Shown in pieces: positions 26,336-33,215 of a stretch of DNA of 64,000 bases (the stretch's first letter is position 1; each line of letters begins with the position of its first letter). Location: positions 62,001 through 126,000 of the forward strand of contig NZ_FNAN01000018.1 of NCBI RefSeq assembly GCF_900101885.1. Reading direction: 5' to 3'. The DNA comes from Dyadobacter soli. Its GTDB lineage: Bacteria; Bacteroidota; Bacteroidia; Cytophagales; Spirosomataceae. The position numbers and the translations under genes are program-made. The notes under the pieces were generated by a model. It did no database searches. It worked only from the letters and a program-made list of their open reading frames with translations, and was not told the DNA's origin.

Positions 26336-26430
26336 AGCCGTTCGTTGAATGCAAGCCAGCCGATGTAAAACTCCTGTGCTTTGGTTTCGTCAAAAATGCG
26401 TAAAATTGGGATGACTTTGCTGACCTCCAT
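26332..26430 (-). pseudogene. N-terminal remnant of a glyoxalase/VOC-family gene
   Basis: Translating the minus strand from the ATG at 26430 gives a 32-residue peptide, MEVSKVIPILRIFDETKAQ then EFYIGWLAFNERL, and a stop. This closely resembles the first ~30 residues of the glyoxalase-superfamily proteins (IPxLRxFDxxKAxEFYxxxLGF) that normally run to 110-130 residues. The body of the domain is missing; the stop coincides with the 3' end of the EamA gene, suggesting a deletion that joined the two. The region is otherwise an unexplained 164-base gap. Recognition is by eye. Confidence 0.55.
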
Positions 26431-26499
26431 GTCGATTGTGCTTTGAGGCAATGATTTGTGGCTGAGATTTGTTTAAGAGAAGAAATCTAAAAAATTACC

Positions 26500-27102
26500 A
26501 TGAAACGACTTCTGTCATCGCTGATAATATTTCCGGTAATGCTGACATTGCAGACCGGTTTCAAAGCCGATACCGCTAACAAACCCGAAGAAAAACCGGG
26601 CGCAGGAAAGCTGGCAGAAGCCGAGCCTGCGGAAGGCATCCAATGGCTGACCATCGAAGAAGCATTCGCCAAGATTCAGAAAGAGCCCCGCAAAGTCCTG
26701 ATCGACGTCTACACCGACTGGTGCGGCTGGTGCAAGGTGATGGACCGCGAAACGTTCAAAGACAAAGCCGTAACCGATTATATCAATAAGAAATTCTACG
26801 CCGTAAAGCTCGACGCAGAGCAAAAAGGAACAATCAAGCTTGGAGATAAAGAATTCAAATACCTCGCCCAGGGCGGCCGGGGCATTAACGAGATCGCATT
26901 GGCATTAACCAACAACCAACCAAGCTATCCCACCACCGTCTTCCTGGACGATAAATTCAACATGATCCAGCCGCTGCCAGGGTACCTGAAAGCCAAGGAA
27001 TTCCACCAGATCATCACATTCTTTGGGGATGATTACCACAAAAAGCAGGATTTCGAAAGCTATAAGGCGAAGACTTACGGTAGTTTGTACCCTGCGAAGT
27101 AG
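26500..27102 (+). CDS. Exported thioredoxin-like protein (CGWC active site)
   Basis: 200 residues. An N-terminal signal segment (MKRLLSSLIIFPVMLTLQTG) precedes a Pro/Glu/Ala-rich linker and a thioredoxin-like domain with DVYTDWCGWCKVMDRETF near residues 68-85 and a cis-Pro (QPSYPTTVFLD) near 147. Similar proteins are annotated as thioredoxin family or DUF255-like and probably act on disulfides in the periplasm. No operon partner; the hicAB pair lies 104 bases downstream. Confidence 0.83.
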   Translation: MKRLLSSLIIFPVMLTLQTGFKADTANKPEEKPGAGKLAEAEPAEGIQWLTIEEAFAKIQKEPRKVLIDVYTDWCGWCKVMDRETFKDKAVTDYINKKFYAVKLDAEQKGTIKLGDKEFKYLAQGGRGINEIALALTNNQPSYPTTVFLDDKFNMIQPLPGYLKAKEFHQIITFFGDDYHKKQDFESYKAKTYGSLYPAK

Positions 27103-27205
27103 CTATAAGTTAACTCACTCAACTTCCTTATAAATAGTCATTAATCGGCAGTTTCAGGTTTGATGCTCTCAAAACTGTGTCCTGTTATTAACTTAACTAA
27201 TTTAT

Positions 27206-27403
27206 ATGAAGTGCAGTGAGCTTATGAGAATACTGAAAAATGATGATTGGTTTATTGTTAGGCAAGAAGGCAGTCATGTTATTATGCGGCATCCTACCAA
27301 AAAGGGACAGGTGTCGGTTCCTTATCATGGTTCGAAAGAAGTGAAGAAGGGATTGTTGGCAGCGTTGTTTAAGAAGGCAGATATAAAAACCAATAAGAGA
27401 TGA
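27206..27403 (+). CDS. hicA: HicA-type mRNA interferase toxin
   Basis: 65-residue small basic protein of the HicA (YcfA) family: a dsRBD-like fold with the catalytic-type histidine in QEGSHVIMRHP and the conserved VPYHGSKEVKKG segment. HicA toxins cleave mRNA independently of the ribosome. The gene overlaps the downstream antitoxin by four bases (ATGA), the usual toxin-first hicAB order. Confidence 0.9.
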   Translation: MKCSELMRILKNDDWFIVRQEGSHVIMRHPTKKGQVSVPYHGSKEVKKGLLAALFKKADIKTNKR

Positions 27404-27630
27404 AAAAGCCAAAAATTGTTCTGGAAGTCATCAGGGAAGAGGAGGGGTTTAGCGCCGTTGGCGACGTTGCCGACAAATTCATTGGCACGCAGGGTGATGA
27501 TATGGAGGAGCTAAAACAAAACATCCTCGAAGTGGTCAATCTGAGCTTCTTCGAGGATGGTTTCAGTTATAATATGGATGAAATCGAATTAAGGTTGCCT
27601 ATTGAAAAACCCGAAAGTTCGCTTCATTAG
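27400..27630 (+). CDS. hicB: HicB-type antitoxin, short form
   Basis: 76-residue acidic protein with the partial RNase H-like HicB fold (LEVIREEEGFSAVGDVADKF, then EELKQNILEVVNLSF). It neutralises HicA by direct binding. It stops right after the fold and shows no C-terminal ribbon-helix-helix or HTH domain, so it may not repress its own promoter. Convergent with prfA, with a 16-base gap. Confidence 0.85.
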   Translation: MKKPKIVLEVIREEEGFSAVGDVADKFIGTQGDDMEELKQNILEVVNLSFFEDGFSYNMDEIELRLPIEKPESSLH

Positions 27631-27646
27631 TTAGAAGGCTAGTTTC

Positions 27647-28720
27647 TTAAACCGCCTCCCCTTCCTGCATTCTTTCCGCATTCTCAGCAATGCGCAGTTT
27701 TTCGATCAGTTCCGCAATATCTCCTTCCATTACGGCGGGCAAGTTATATACCGTGTATCCGATGCGGTGATCGGTAATGCGGCTTTGCGGGTAGTTGTAG
27801 GTCCGGATTTTGTCGGAACGGTCGCCGCTGCCGACCATGGATTTCCGCTGAGAACTGATGGCGTCGTTGTGCTTTTTCAACTCGATCTCGTACAGGCGCG
27901 AGCGTAGTACGCTCAATGCGCGATCTTTATTTTTAAGCTGTGAACGTTCATCCTGGCAACTCACAACAAGCCCGGACGGGATATGCGTCAGACGAACCGC
28001 GGAATAAGTCGTGTTAACCGACTGTCCACCCGCACCTGACGATTGGAAAGTATCGACACGAACATCATTCATATTGATCTGCACATCCACTTCCTCGGCT
28101 TCCGGCAGAACGGCTACCGAAGCAGCCGACGTGTGAATGCGTCCCTGAGATTCCGTCTGCGGAACGCGCTGCACGCGGTGCACACCCGATTCGAACTTCA
28201 TTTTGCCATACACATCCTCACCCTCGACTTTACAAATGATCTCTTTATAACCACCGTTGGTGCCTTCGGTGTAGTCCATTACGGATGACCGCCAGCCCAT
28301 TTTTTCGAAAAAGCGCTGGTACATTCTGAAAAGATCACCGGCGAAAATAGCTGCCTCGTCGCCACCCGTACCACCGCGAACTTCGAGGATAACGTTACGG
28401 CTGTCATTGGGATCTTTCGGAATCAGCAGCTCTTTAATTGCCTGTTCCAGCTCTGCCAGTTTAGGAACCAGGTCGTCGAGCTCTTCCTTGGCCATTTCAC
28501 GCAGATCTTCGTCTTTTTCAGTCGCTATAAGTTCTTTGGTGCCTGCAATGTCCTTGTGCAACTTCTGATAAAGCGCATATTGCTCCACGATCTTGCCAAG
28601 GTCCTTATATTCCTTGCTGATCTTCGAATAACGCGTAGAATCGGAGACCACTTCCGGTTGTATGATTTGTTGAGAAACCTCTTCAAACCGTTCTTTTATA
28701 GCTTCTAATTTATCGATCAT
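27647..28720 (-). CDS. prfA: Peptide chain release factor 1
   Basis: 357 residues. It has the peptidyl-tRNA hydrolysis motif GGQ (SSGAGGQSVNTT, near residue 230) and the RF1 stop-codon recognition loop (VQRVPQTESQGRIHTSA), with PQT in the PxT tripeptide position instead of the PAT of E. coli. This marks it as RF1 (UAA/UAG), not RF2. A TATCTTTG -7 box lies 38 bases upstream of the ATG. Confidence 0.96.
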   Translation of the reverse strand: MIDKLEAIKERFEEVSQQIIQPEVVSDSTRYSKISKEYKDLGKIVEQYALYQKLHKDIAGTKELIATEKDEDLREMAKEELDDLVPKLAELEQAIKELLIPKDPNDSRNVILEVRGGTGGDEAAIFAGDLFRMYQRFFEKMGWRSSVMDYTEGTNGGYKEIICKVEGEDVYGKMKFESGVHRVQRVPQTESQGRIHTSAASVAVLPEAEEVDVQINMNDVRVDTFQSSGAGGQSVNTTYSAVRLTHIPSGLVVSCQDERSQLKNKDRALSVLRSRLYEIELKKHNDAISSQRKSMVGSGDRSDKIRTYNYPQSRITDHRIGYTVYNLPAVMEGDIAELIEKLRIAENAERMQEGEAV

Positions 28721-28730
28721 CTTTATTGAA

Positions 28731-28738
28731 TATCTTTG
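28731..28738 (+). promoter_or_regulatory. Candidate -7 box (TATCTTTG) for the 28853 lipoprotein gene
   Basis: Plus-strand TATCTTTG matches TAnnTTTG exactly, about 115 bases before the ATG at 28853. It lies within 20 bases of an oppositely oriented copy. Confidence 0.33.
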
Positions 28739-28757
28739 GCATCTCGCATTCGGGGCA

Positions 28758-28765
28758 CAAAGATA
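28758..28765 (-). promoter_or_regulatory. Candidate -7 box (TATCTTTG) for prfA
   Basis: Minus-strand TATCTTTG matches TAnnTTTG exactly and lies 38 bases upstream of the prfA ATG at 28720. Confidence 0.42.
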
Positions 28766-28852
28766 CGCATTTTAGCTAAATGAATGGTTTCAAGGGGCTG
28801 GCCGCATGCTGTGCTAGATACCGTTTGCTGGATTAAACTAACATTTAGAACA

Positions 28853-29437
28853 ATGAAAAAAATAATAGGTATCGCAATACTGGCAGGCATACTGGTGGGT
28901 TGCGATTTTAAAAGTGGCCGACTTGAAAACACCAAGGAGCTGAGTCGCGAAATAAAAGCGTCGCAGATCAAGCGCGTTACCAACGTGCAACTGATATCGT
29001 CAGCGGATGAATGGGGAAAGAAAATCGCGCAGATCGCTGAAAAAGCATTGAAAGGCGAACTCGAAAAGAATCCCGACGCCGGGTTGCCACATTGCCGTGA
29101 CCTGAGCGGCATTCCGGTAATTGCTGCTTTGGAAAAGGAATATGGCGTTAAAGTCGAATTGTTCGGTACTAACGACGTGAAGCGCCCCGACCTGCACGCC
29201 AAGGAACGGGAAATACTCGACGCATATGCTTACAGTGCCAAAAGCAACACGCAGGCAGGAGATAATTTGCAACTACTCAACGACACCCTGCTGGTCTATA
29301 ACGCCCCCGTTTCAGCGGAGAGCGTTATTTGCAAGAAATGCATGGCCGGTCAGGACACTACTTTCGCCGTCTGGCGGCTGCTTTTCAACAAGAAAGAAAT
29401 CATCAGAAAGCTGGATGCCAAGCAGTTGAAGGATTGA
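28853..29437 (+). CDS. Putative lipoprotein, weakly DUF3365-like
   Basis: 194 residues from the ATG at 28853; the frame continues 23 codons upstream, but the short form starts a lipoprotein signal (MKKIIGIAILAGILVGC). The mature part has a helical first half (EWGKKIAQIAEKALKGELEK) and conserved-looking CRDLSGIPVIAALEKEYGV. Near the C terminus a CKKCM motif follows a YNAPVSAESV segment. The layout recalls DUF3365 (Tll0287-like) haem proteins, which end in a CxxCH haem site, but the His is replaced by Met here. Function is not assignable with confidence. Confidence 0.65.
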   Translation: MKKIIGIAILAGILVGCDFKSGRLENTKELSREIKASQIKRVTNVQLISSADEWGKKIAQIAEKALKGELEKNPDAGLPHCRDLSGIPVIAALEKEYGVKVELFGTNDVKRPDLHAKEREILDAYAYSAKSNTQAGDNLQLLNDTLLVYNAPVSAESVICKKCMAGQDTTFAVWRLLFNKKEIIRKLDAKQLKD

Positions 29438-29441
29438 TTTA

Positions 29442-29476
29442 GAAAGGGTATTATTCGTTAAGAACGATACCCTTTC
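29442..29476. terminator. Bidirectional terminator between convergent genes
   Basis: A 10-bp outer stem (GAAAGGGTAT at 29442-29451, complement at 29467-29476) with a 5-bp inner stem (TCGTT/AACGA) lies just past the lipoprotein stop (29437) and ahead of the aldo/keto reductase stop (29483). T-rich sequence follows on the plus strand. Confidence 0.7.
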
Positions 29477-29482
29477 CAGTTT

Positions 29483-30358
29483 TTACTTCCCTACAACCTG
29501 ATAGATATCATACCAATCCTCCCGGCTGAGTTTTACATCCGAAGCGCTGGCTCCATTGCGGATGCGGGCTTCGGAAAGCGATCCGATAATGGGTAATGTG
29601 CCCAGTTTCATAAGCCAGGCGACGGCCGTTTGTTCGATATTGGCGTCGTATTTTTTACCGACTTCTTCCAGTTTTGTTCTTAACCGAATGGCCTTTTCAT
29701 CGGTACCATTCAGGATTTTACCGCCTGCGAGCGGCGCCCATGCGAGGGGTTTGCTGAAACTCTGTTTGATGAAATCAATGCGGCCGTCTTCGATCGCCGT
29801 CGTATTCATCAAATTCAGTTCGATATGGTTCGTAACGATCGGAATGCGAAGGTATGACGCGAGCAACTGGTGCTGGAACACCGTAAAATTGGCAACGCCG
29901 ATGTGTTTTGCCTTGCCGGAAGTCACGATTTCGGCCAATGCCATGGCTGTCTCCTCCGGATCGGCGAGCAAATCGCTTTGGTGCAGCAAGAAAATGTCCA
30001 GATAATCGGTTTTAAGCCGTTTGAGTGAACCGTTGATACTGTTGATAATGTGCTCACGCGAATTATCGTAGTACGTCAATGATTTATCCTCCGACTGCCT
30101 GATGCCGCATTTGCTGAACAGGACGATGTCCTCACGTTTGAACGACTTGTTGGCAATGATTTTGCCGAAATGCTCTTCAATCGTATGGTCGCCGTAAACG
30201 TCAGCATGGTCGAATGTATTGATGCCCAGATCGAGGCAGAGATTGACCGTTTTTTCAATTTGCGCGGTGGTGACGGCACCTTCATCGGTCCATCTCCAAA
30301 AACCATAAATTGCTTCCGAAACTTTCGGGCCGGAATCGCTGAGGCTTACTTTTTTCAT
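29483..30358 (-). CDS. Aldo/keto reductase family oxidoreductase
   Basis: 291 residues from the ATG at 30358 (MKKVSLSDSG), eight codons inside the ORF. TIM-barrel NADPH-dependent reductase: GINTFDHADVYG near residue 45-56 carries the catalytic Asp and Tyr, SKCGIR the Lys, and LLHQSD the His position. The C-terminal nucleotide-binding part includes PIIGSLSEARI. Resembles the YdhF-type group; the substrate is unknown. The zinc-ribbon gene ends 30 bases upstream, suggesting a two-gene transcript. Confidence 0.87.
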   Translation of the reverse strand: MKKVSLSDSGPKVSEAIYGFWRWTDEGAVTTAQIEKTVNLCLDLGINTFDHADVYGDHTIEEHFGKIIANKSFKREDIVLFSKCGIRQSEDKSLTYYDNSREHIINSINGSLKRLKTDYLDIFLLHQSDLLADPEETAMALAEIVTSGKAKHIGVANFTVFQHQLLASYLRIPIVTNHIELNLMNTTAIEDGRIDFIKQSFSKPLAWAPLAGGKILNGTDEKAIRLRTKLEEVGKKYDANIEQTAVAWLMKLGTLPIIGSLSEARIRNGASASDVKLSREDWYDIYQVVGK

Positions 30359-30388
30359 CGGTGGTAGTTTGAATTCCTGCAAAAATAT

Positions 30389-30745
30389 CTATTTCTCCAT
30401 TCGGTTATCCCTAACGATCAGATAAAAATCATTGTCCAGTTCCAGGTAGCCGTAGTCGTAGACGAAGTGGTAAATGCTGCCTTTGAGGGTCGGGCGGATA
30501 TGGGTAATGTGGTTAAAATCAAAGCCGCTGGCCAGTAAAACGTTCTTGGTGGTTTTGGATTTATCGTCCGGACAAAGCGTTTCCAGGATCCTGCGATTCT
30601 TCCGTAGCTGGTTATTAATGTTCCGCACAACATTGTGAGAATTCGAATTGAGGCGGTTGTTGAAGCTGTTCCGGCACAGGTCGGAACAGAACTTTTTGTC
30701 CATTCTGCCCATGATAGGTTCACCGCATTCCTGGCAATTCTTCAT
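30389..30745 (-). CDS. Small zinc-ribbon protein, function unknown
   Basis: 118 residues from the ATG at 30745. The N terminus MKNCQECGEPIMG then FCSDLCRNSFNN holds a four-cysteine zinc ribbon (CxxC...CxxxC, residues 4-23). A basic helical stretch (NINNQLRKNRRILETL) and a beta-rich C-terminal half follow. Similar proteins are common as hypotheticals in Bacteroidota; a nucleic-acid-binding role is only inferred. It is divergent from the SSB gene at 30993 across a palindrome-rich 247-base region. Confidence 0.72.
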   Translation of the reverse strand: MKNCQECGEPIMGRMDKKFCSDLCRNSFNNRLNSNSHNVVRNINNQLRKNRRILETLCPDDKSKTTKNVLLASGFDFNHITHIRPTLKGSIYHFVYDYGYLELDNDFYLIVRDNRMEK

Positions 30746-30830
30746 GTCTTTTTCGTTTGCGCCAGACTCGTTGAAGCTTGGCAGTGTGCATAGATTTTCC
30801 TGAGTTGCAATATAGTAAAAATCGCTTGCA

Positions 30831-30844
30831 GGGTTCAAGAACCC
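30831..30844. promoter_or_regulatory. Inverted repeat GGGTTC-AA-GAACCC in a divergent promoter region
   Basis: A perfect 6-2-6 inverted repeat lies 86 bases upstream of the zinc-ribbon gene, on the side facing the divergent SSB gene. It could be an operator; no regulator is known. Confidence 0.3.
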
Positions 30845-30853
30845 ACATTTATC

Positions 30854-30865
30854 CGTTTGCAAACG
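30854..30865. promoter_or_regulatory. Perfect 12-bp palindrome CGTTTGCAAACG
   Basis: Self-complementary over 12 bases, followed six bases later by a partial copy (AAACGTTT). Sits midway between the divergent zinc-ribbon and SSB genes, a plausible operator for one or both. Confidence 0.35.
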
Positions 30866-30992
30866 ACTACAAACGTTTATATCCGATTATAAGCATTTAA
30901 AAACCGGCTCCATTTTTGCGGCCATCACACCTTTGCATTACCGGTTCGCATTTCGGTCCGGTACCAATATTTATCATCTAAACATTTGTAAA

Positions 30993-31337
30993 ATGAACTC
31001 GGTAAAGTTAATCGGAAATGTAGGCCGCGAAATCAATGTAAAGGAGTTTGAAGGCGGTAAAATGCTCAGTTTTTCACTGGCGACGGACGAAGGATATCTG
31101 AACAAGAATAAGGAGGAAGTCAAAAACACGGTATGGCATCAGGTAGTGGTGTGGCGAGAACTGGCCGAGCGTTGCGAAACGTTCCTGACGACCGGGAAAA
31201 TGGTTACTATCGAAGGACGGCTGAGTTACCGGCAATACGTGAGCAAAGATGGCCGGAATGTCAGACGGTCGGAAGTGACGGCCTACAAGGTCGAAGAGTA
31301 TGTCAAAAGGCAGGAGTCGGCGGGTGTAGAAGGCTAG
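30993..31337 (+). CDS. ssb: Single-stranded DNA-binding protein, short form
   Basis: 114 residues from the ATG at 30993 (MNSVKLIGNVGREINVKEF). It forms one OB fold with the usual SSB landmarks (KMLSFSLATDE, WHQVVVWRELAERCETFL, GKMVTIEGRLSYRQY). It stops right after the fold and lacks the Gly/Pro-rich linker and acidic C-terminal tip through which replicative SSBs recruit partners. This suggests a second, specialised SSB rather than the housekeeping one. Monocistronic by context. Confidence 0.9.
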   Translation: MNSVKLIGNVGREINVKEFEGGKMLSFSLATDEGYLNKNKEEVKNTVWHQVVVWRELAERCETFLTTGKMVTIEGRLSYRQYVSKDGRNVRRSEVTAYKVEEYVKRQESAGVEG

Positions 31338-31382
31338 CGCGCGTCGCAGGCAAGGAATGTATCGGGAAGAAGAATATAAGGC

Positions 31383-31412
31383 AGGCCTCATGCCTTGGTC
31401 GACATGAGGCCT
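31383..31412. terminator. Bidirectional terminator between ssb and xylB
   Basis: A perfect 10-bp stem (AGGCCTCATG at 31383-31392, complement at 31403-31412) with a 10-base loop separates the convergent ssb (stop 31337) and xylB (stop 31422) genes. Confidence 0.75.
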
Positions 31413-31421
31413 ATGTTTTGC

Positions 31422-32909
31422 TTATGAAAGGCTTTTTTCGAGCGTAGCTTTCCAGTTGCCGTAAGCCTCGCGCGTTGCTTGCGTATGAGTTGCATCGGGC
31501 TCGATCGTACGCAATGCGGTCAGACCGGTAAATGCTTCTTCGCGGTTTTTGTAATAACCGAGTCCGAAGCCGGCAGCCCGTGCAGCACCTTGTGCGCCGT
31601 CGGTATTGTAAAGCTCGACGGTGGCGCCGGAGACATTGGCAAATGTTTCCCTGAAAACCGGGCTGAGGAACATATTGGCTTCGCCTGCACGGATGTTTTT
31701 AAGAGATACGCCCACGGTTTCCATGATTTCCATACCATAATAAAGTGCGAAAACAATGCCCTCCTGCGCGGCGCGCGTAAAGTGGCTAAGTCCGTGGCGG
31801 CTGAACTGCAGTCCTTTGAACGTATTTCCCGGGTCCTGGTTTTCGAGCATTCGCTCGGCGCCGTTACCAAACGGTAAACAGAACAATCCATCGGATCCCA
31901 CGGGCGCTTGCGCCGCGAGGTTGTTCATTTCCGGATAAGAGATATTGCCCTGGAATAGTGCATTGCGCAGCCAGCCGTTCAGGCTTCCGGTTCCGTTCAC
32001 GCATAGCAGAACGCCGTACCGCGATGCGGAAGAAATCGGGTTTACGTGCAGGAATGTGTTGACACGCGATTTCGGATCGAATTTGATCTGGTCGCTCACG
32101 CCGTATACGACCCCGGAAGTTCCGGCAGTTGCCGCTACTTCGCCCGGTTCGAGTACATTGAGTGAAAATGCATTGTTGGGCTGGTCGCCGGCGCGGTAAG
32201 TAACAGGAATGCCTGCCCTCAGGCCCAGCTCAGCAGCAGCGGCAGCAGTAACTTTGCCTTGCTCCGCGAAAGTCGGAAGCACTTCGGGGAGGATATCGTG
32301 ACTGAAACCGAAATGATCGAACAGGAAATCGGCCGGGCGTTGGTTGACGAAGTCCCAGAATATACCTTCGGAAAGTCCGGATGGCGTAGTAACCACTTCG
32401 CCTGTCATACGCGCGGCCAGGTAGTCGCCGGGCAGCATGAACTTGTGGACTTTCGCGTAAACTTCCGGCTCGTTCTGTTTCACCCAACCCAGTTTGGAGG
32501 CGGTGAAATTACCAGGTGAGTTAAGCAAATGCGGCAGTACATATTCTTCGCCTAATGCCTCCATCGCCTGGTTACCTACCTCGACGGCACGGCTGTCGCA
32601 CCAGATGATGGACGGGCGAAGGACATTCAGGTTTTCATCCACGACCACGAGCCCGTGCATCTGGTAAGATATACCGATGGCACCCACTTCGTCGGGGGAC
32701 ACGTTTGCTTTTTGGATAACCGCTTTTGAAGCCAGACATGCATTTTCCCACCACATCTGCGGCTGCTGTTCGGCAAAGCCCGGCTTGGGAGCTGCAATGG
32801 TCATTTCCCTTTCAGGATAGAATGCGGAGGCGGCAACTGCCCCGGTATCTGCGTGAATCAAACAAGCTTTGACGGACGAACTGCCTAAATCGAATCCAAG
32901 GAAATACAT
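31422..32909 (-). CDS. xylB: Xylulokinase (FGGY family)
   Basis: 495-residue carbohydrate kinase phosphorylating D-xylulose to xylulose 5-phosphate. The ATPase-fold phosphate-1 motif FLGFDLGSSSVKA opens the protein. YQMHGLVVVD carries the usual substrate-side residues, and GQPNNAF-type (RAGDQPNNAFSLN) and AGTSGVVYG sequences form the central FGGY region. No xylose isomerase gene is adjacent. An A/T-rich 306-base region with a palindrome lies upstream. Confidence 0.9.
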   Translation of the reverse strand: MYFLGFDLGSSSVKACLIHADTGAVAASAFYPEREMTIAAPKPGFAEQQPQMWWENACLASKAVIQKANVSPDEVGAIGISYQMHGLVVVDENLNVLRPSIIWCDSRAVEVGNQAMEALGEEYVLPHLLNSPGNFTASKLGWVKQNEPEVYAKVHKFMLPGDYLAARMTGEVVTTPSGLSEGIFWDFVNQRPADFLFDHFGFSHDILPEVLPTFAEQGKVTAAAAAELGLRAGIPVTYRAGDQPNNAFSLNVLEPGEVAATAGTSGVVYGVSDQIKFDPKSRVNTFLHVNPISSASRYGVLLCVNGTGSLNGWLRNALFQGNISYPEMNNLAAQAPVGSDGLFCLPFGNGAERMLENQDPGNTFKGLQFSRHGLSHFTRAAQEGIVFALYYGMEIMETVGVSLKNIRAGEANMFLSPVFRETFANVSGATVELYNTDGAQGAARAAGFGLGYYKNREEAFTGLTALRTIEPDATHTQATREAYGNWKATLEKSLS

Positions 32910-33215
32910 TGCGAAATATGATTATTTTGATTTAAAGAGCTTCAATGTTTAAATATAAGTGCTAAAAAGTACAAAAATGTTCAAATAACTTTAAGAAAAG
33001 AAACATAATAAGTGTAAATTTTACACTTAAATATGAATGTGCCGAATGCAGATTAGAAAGTGATGTCAGTTCACCCGGAATTGAGGTATATTGATGACCT
33101 GATGAAACTAAAGGGTTGATTTTAGGGTCTCCTTTGTGTTTATCTTGCAAGAGGTCAAATATCTATGCGATATTTGAGGAAAATTTCAAGTTGCTGACAT
33201 CCTTTATCGGGAATT
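32910..33215. other. Gene-free A/T-rich region between divergent xylB and the M28 peptidase gene
   Basis: 306 bases without a supportable gene. It contains the palindrome at 33009-33029, the leader of xylB and the leader of the peptidase gene. The half nearer xylB is strongly A/T-rich. Only tiny ORFs (for example 18 codons at 33063) are seen. Confidence 0.7.
33009..33029. promoter_or_regulatory. Palindrome TAAGTGTAAA-T-TTTACACTTA, candidate operator upstream of xylB
   Basis: Perfect 10-bp arms around one base, 100 bases upstream of the xylB ATG. A related half-site (ATAAGTGCTAAA) lies about 50 bases nearer the gene. Consistent with binding of a dimeric repressor or activator controlling pentose use; no regulator gene is adjacent. 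Confidence 0.45.

Noticed and set aside
27206..30745. Possible defence island formed by hicAB and nearby small genes
   Set aside because: The neighbours are housekeeping genes (prfA, aldo/keto reductase), and no restriction, CRISPR or phage-defence gene is present.
33063..33119. 18-codon ORF upstream of the M28 peptidase gene
   Set aside because: Too short to support and without a recognisable motif.
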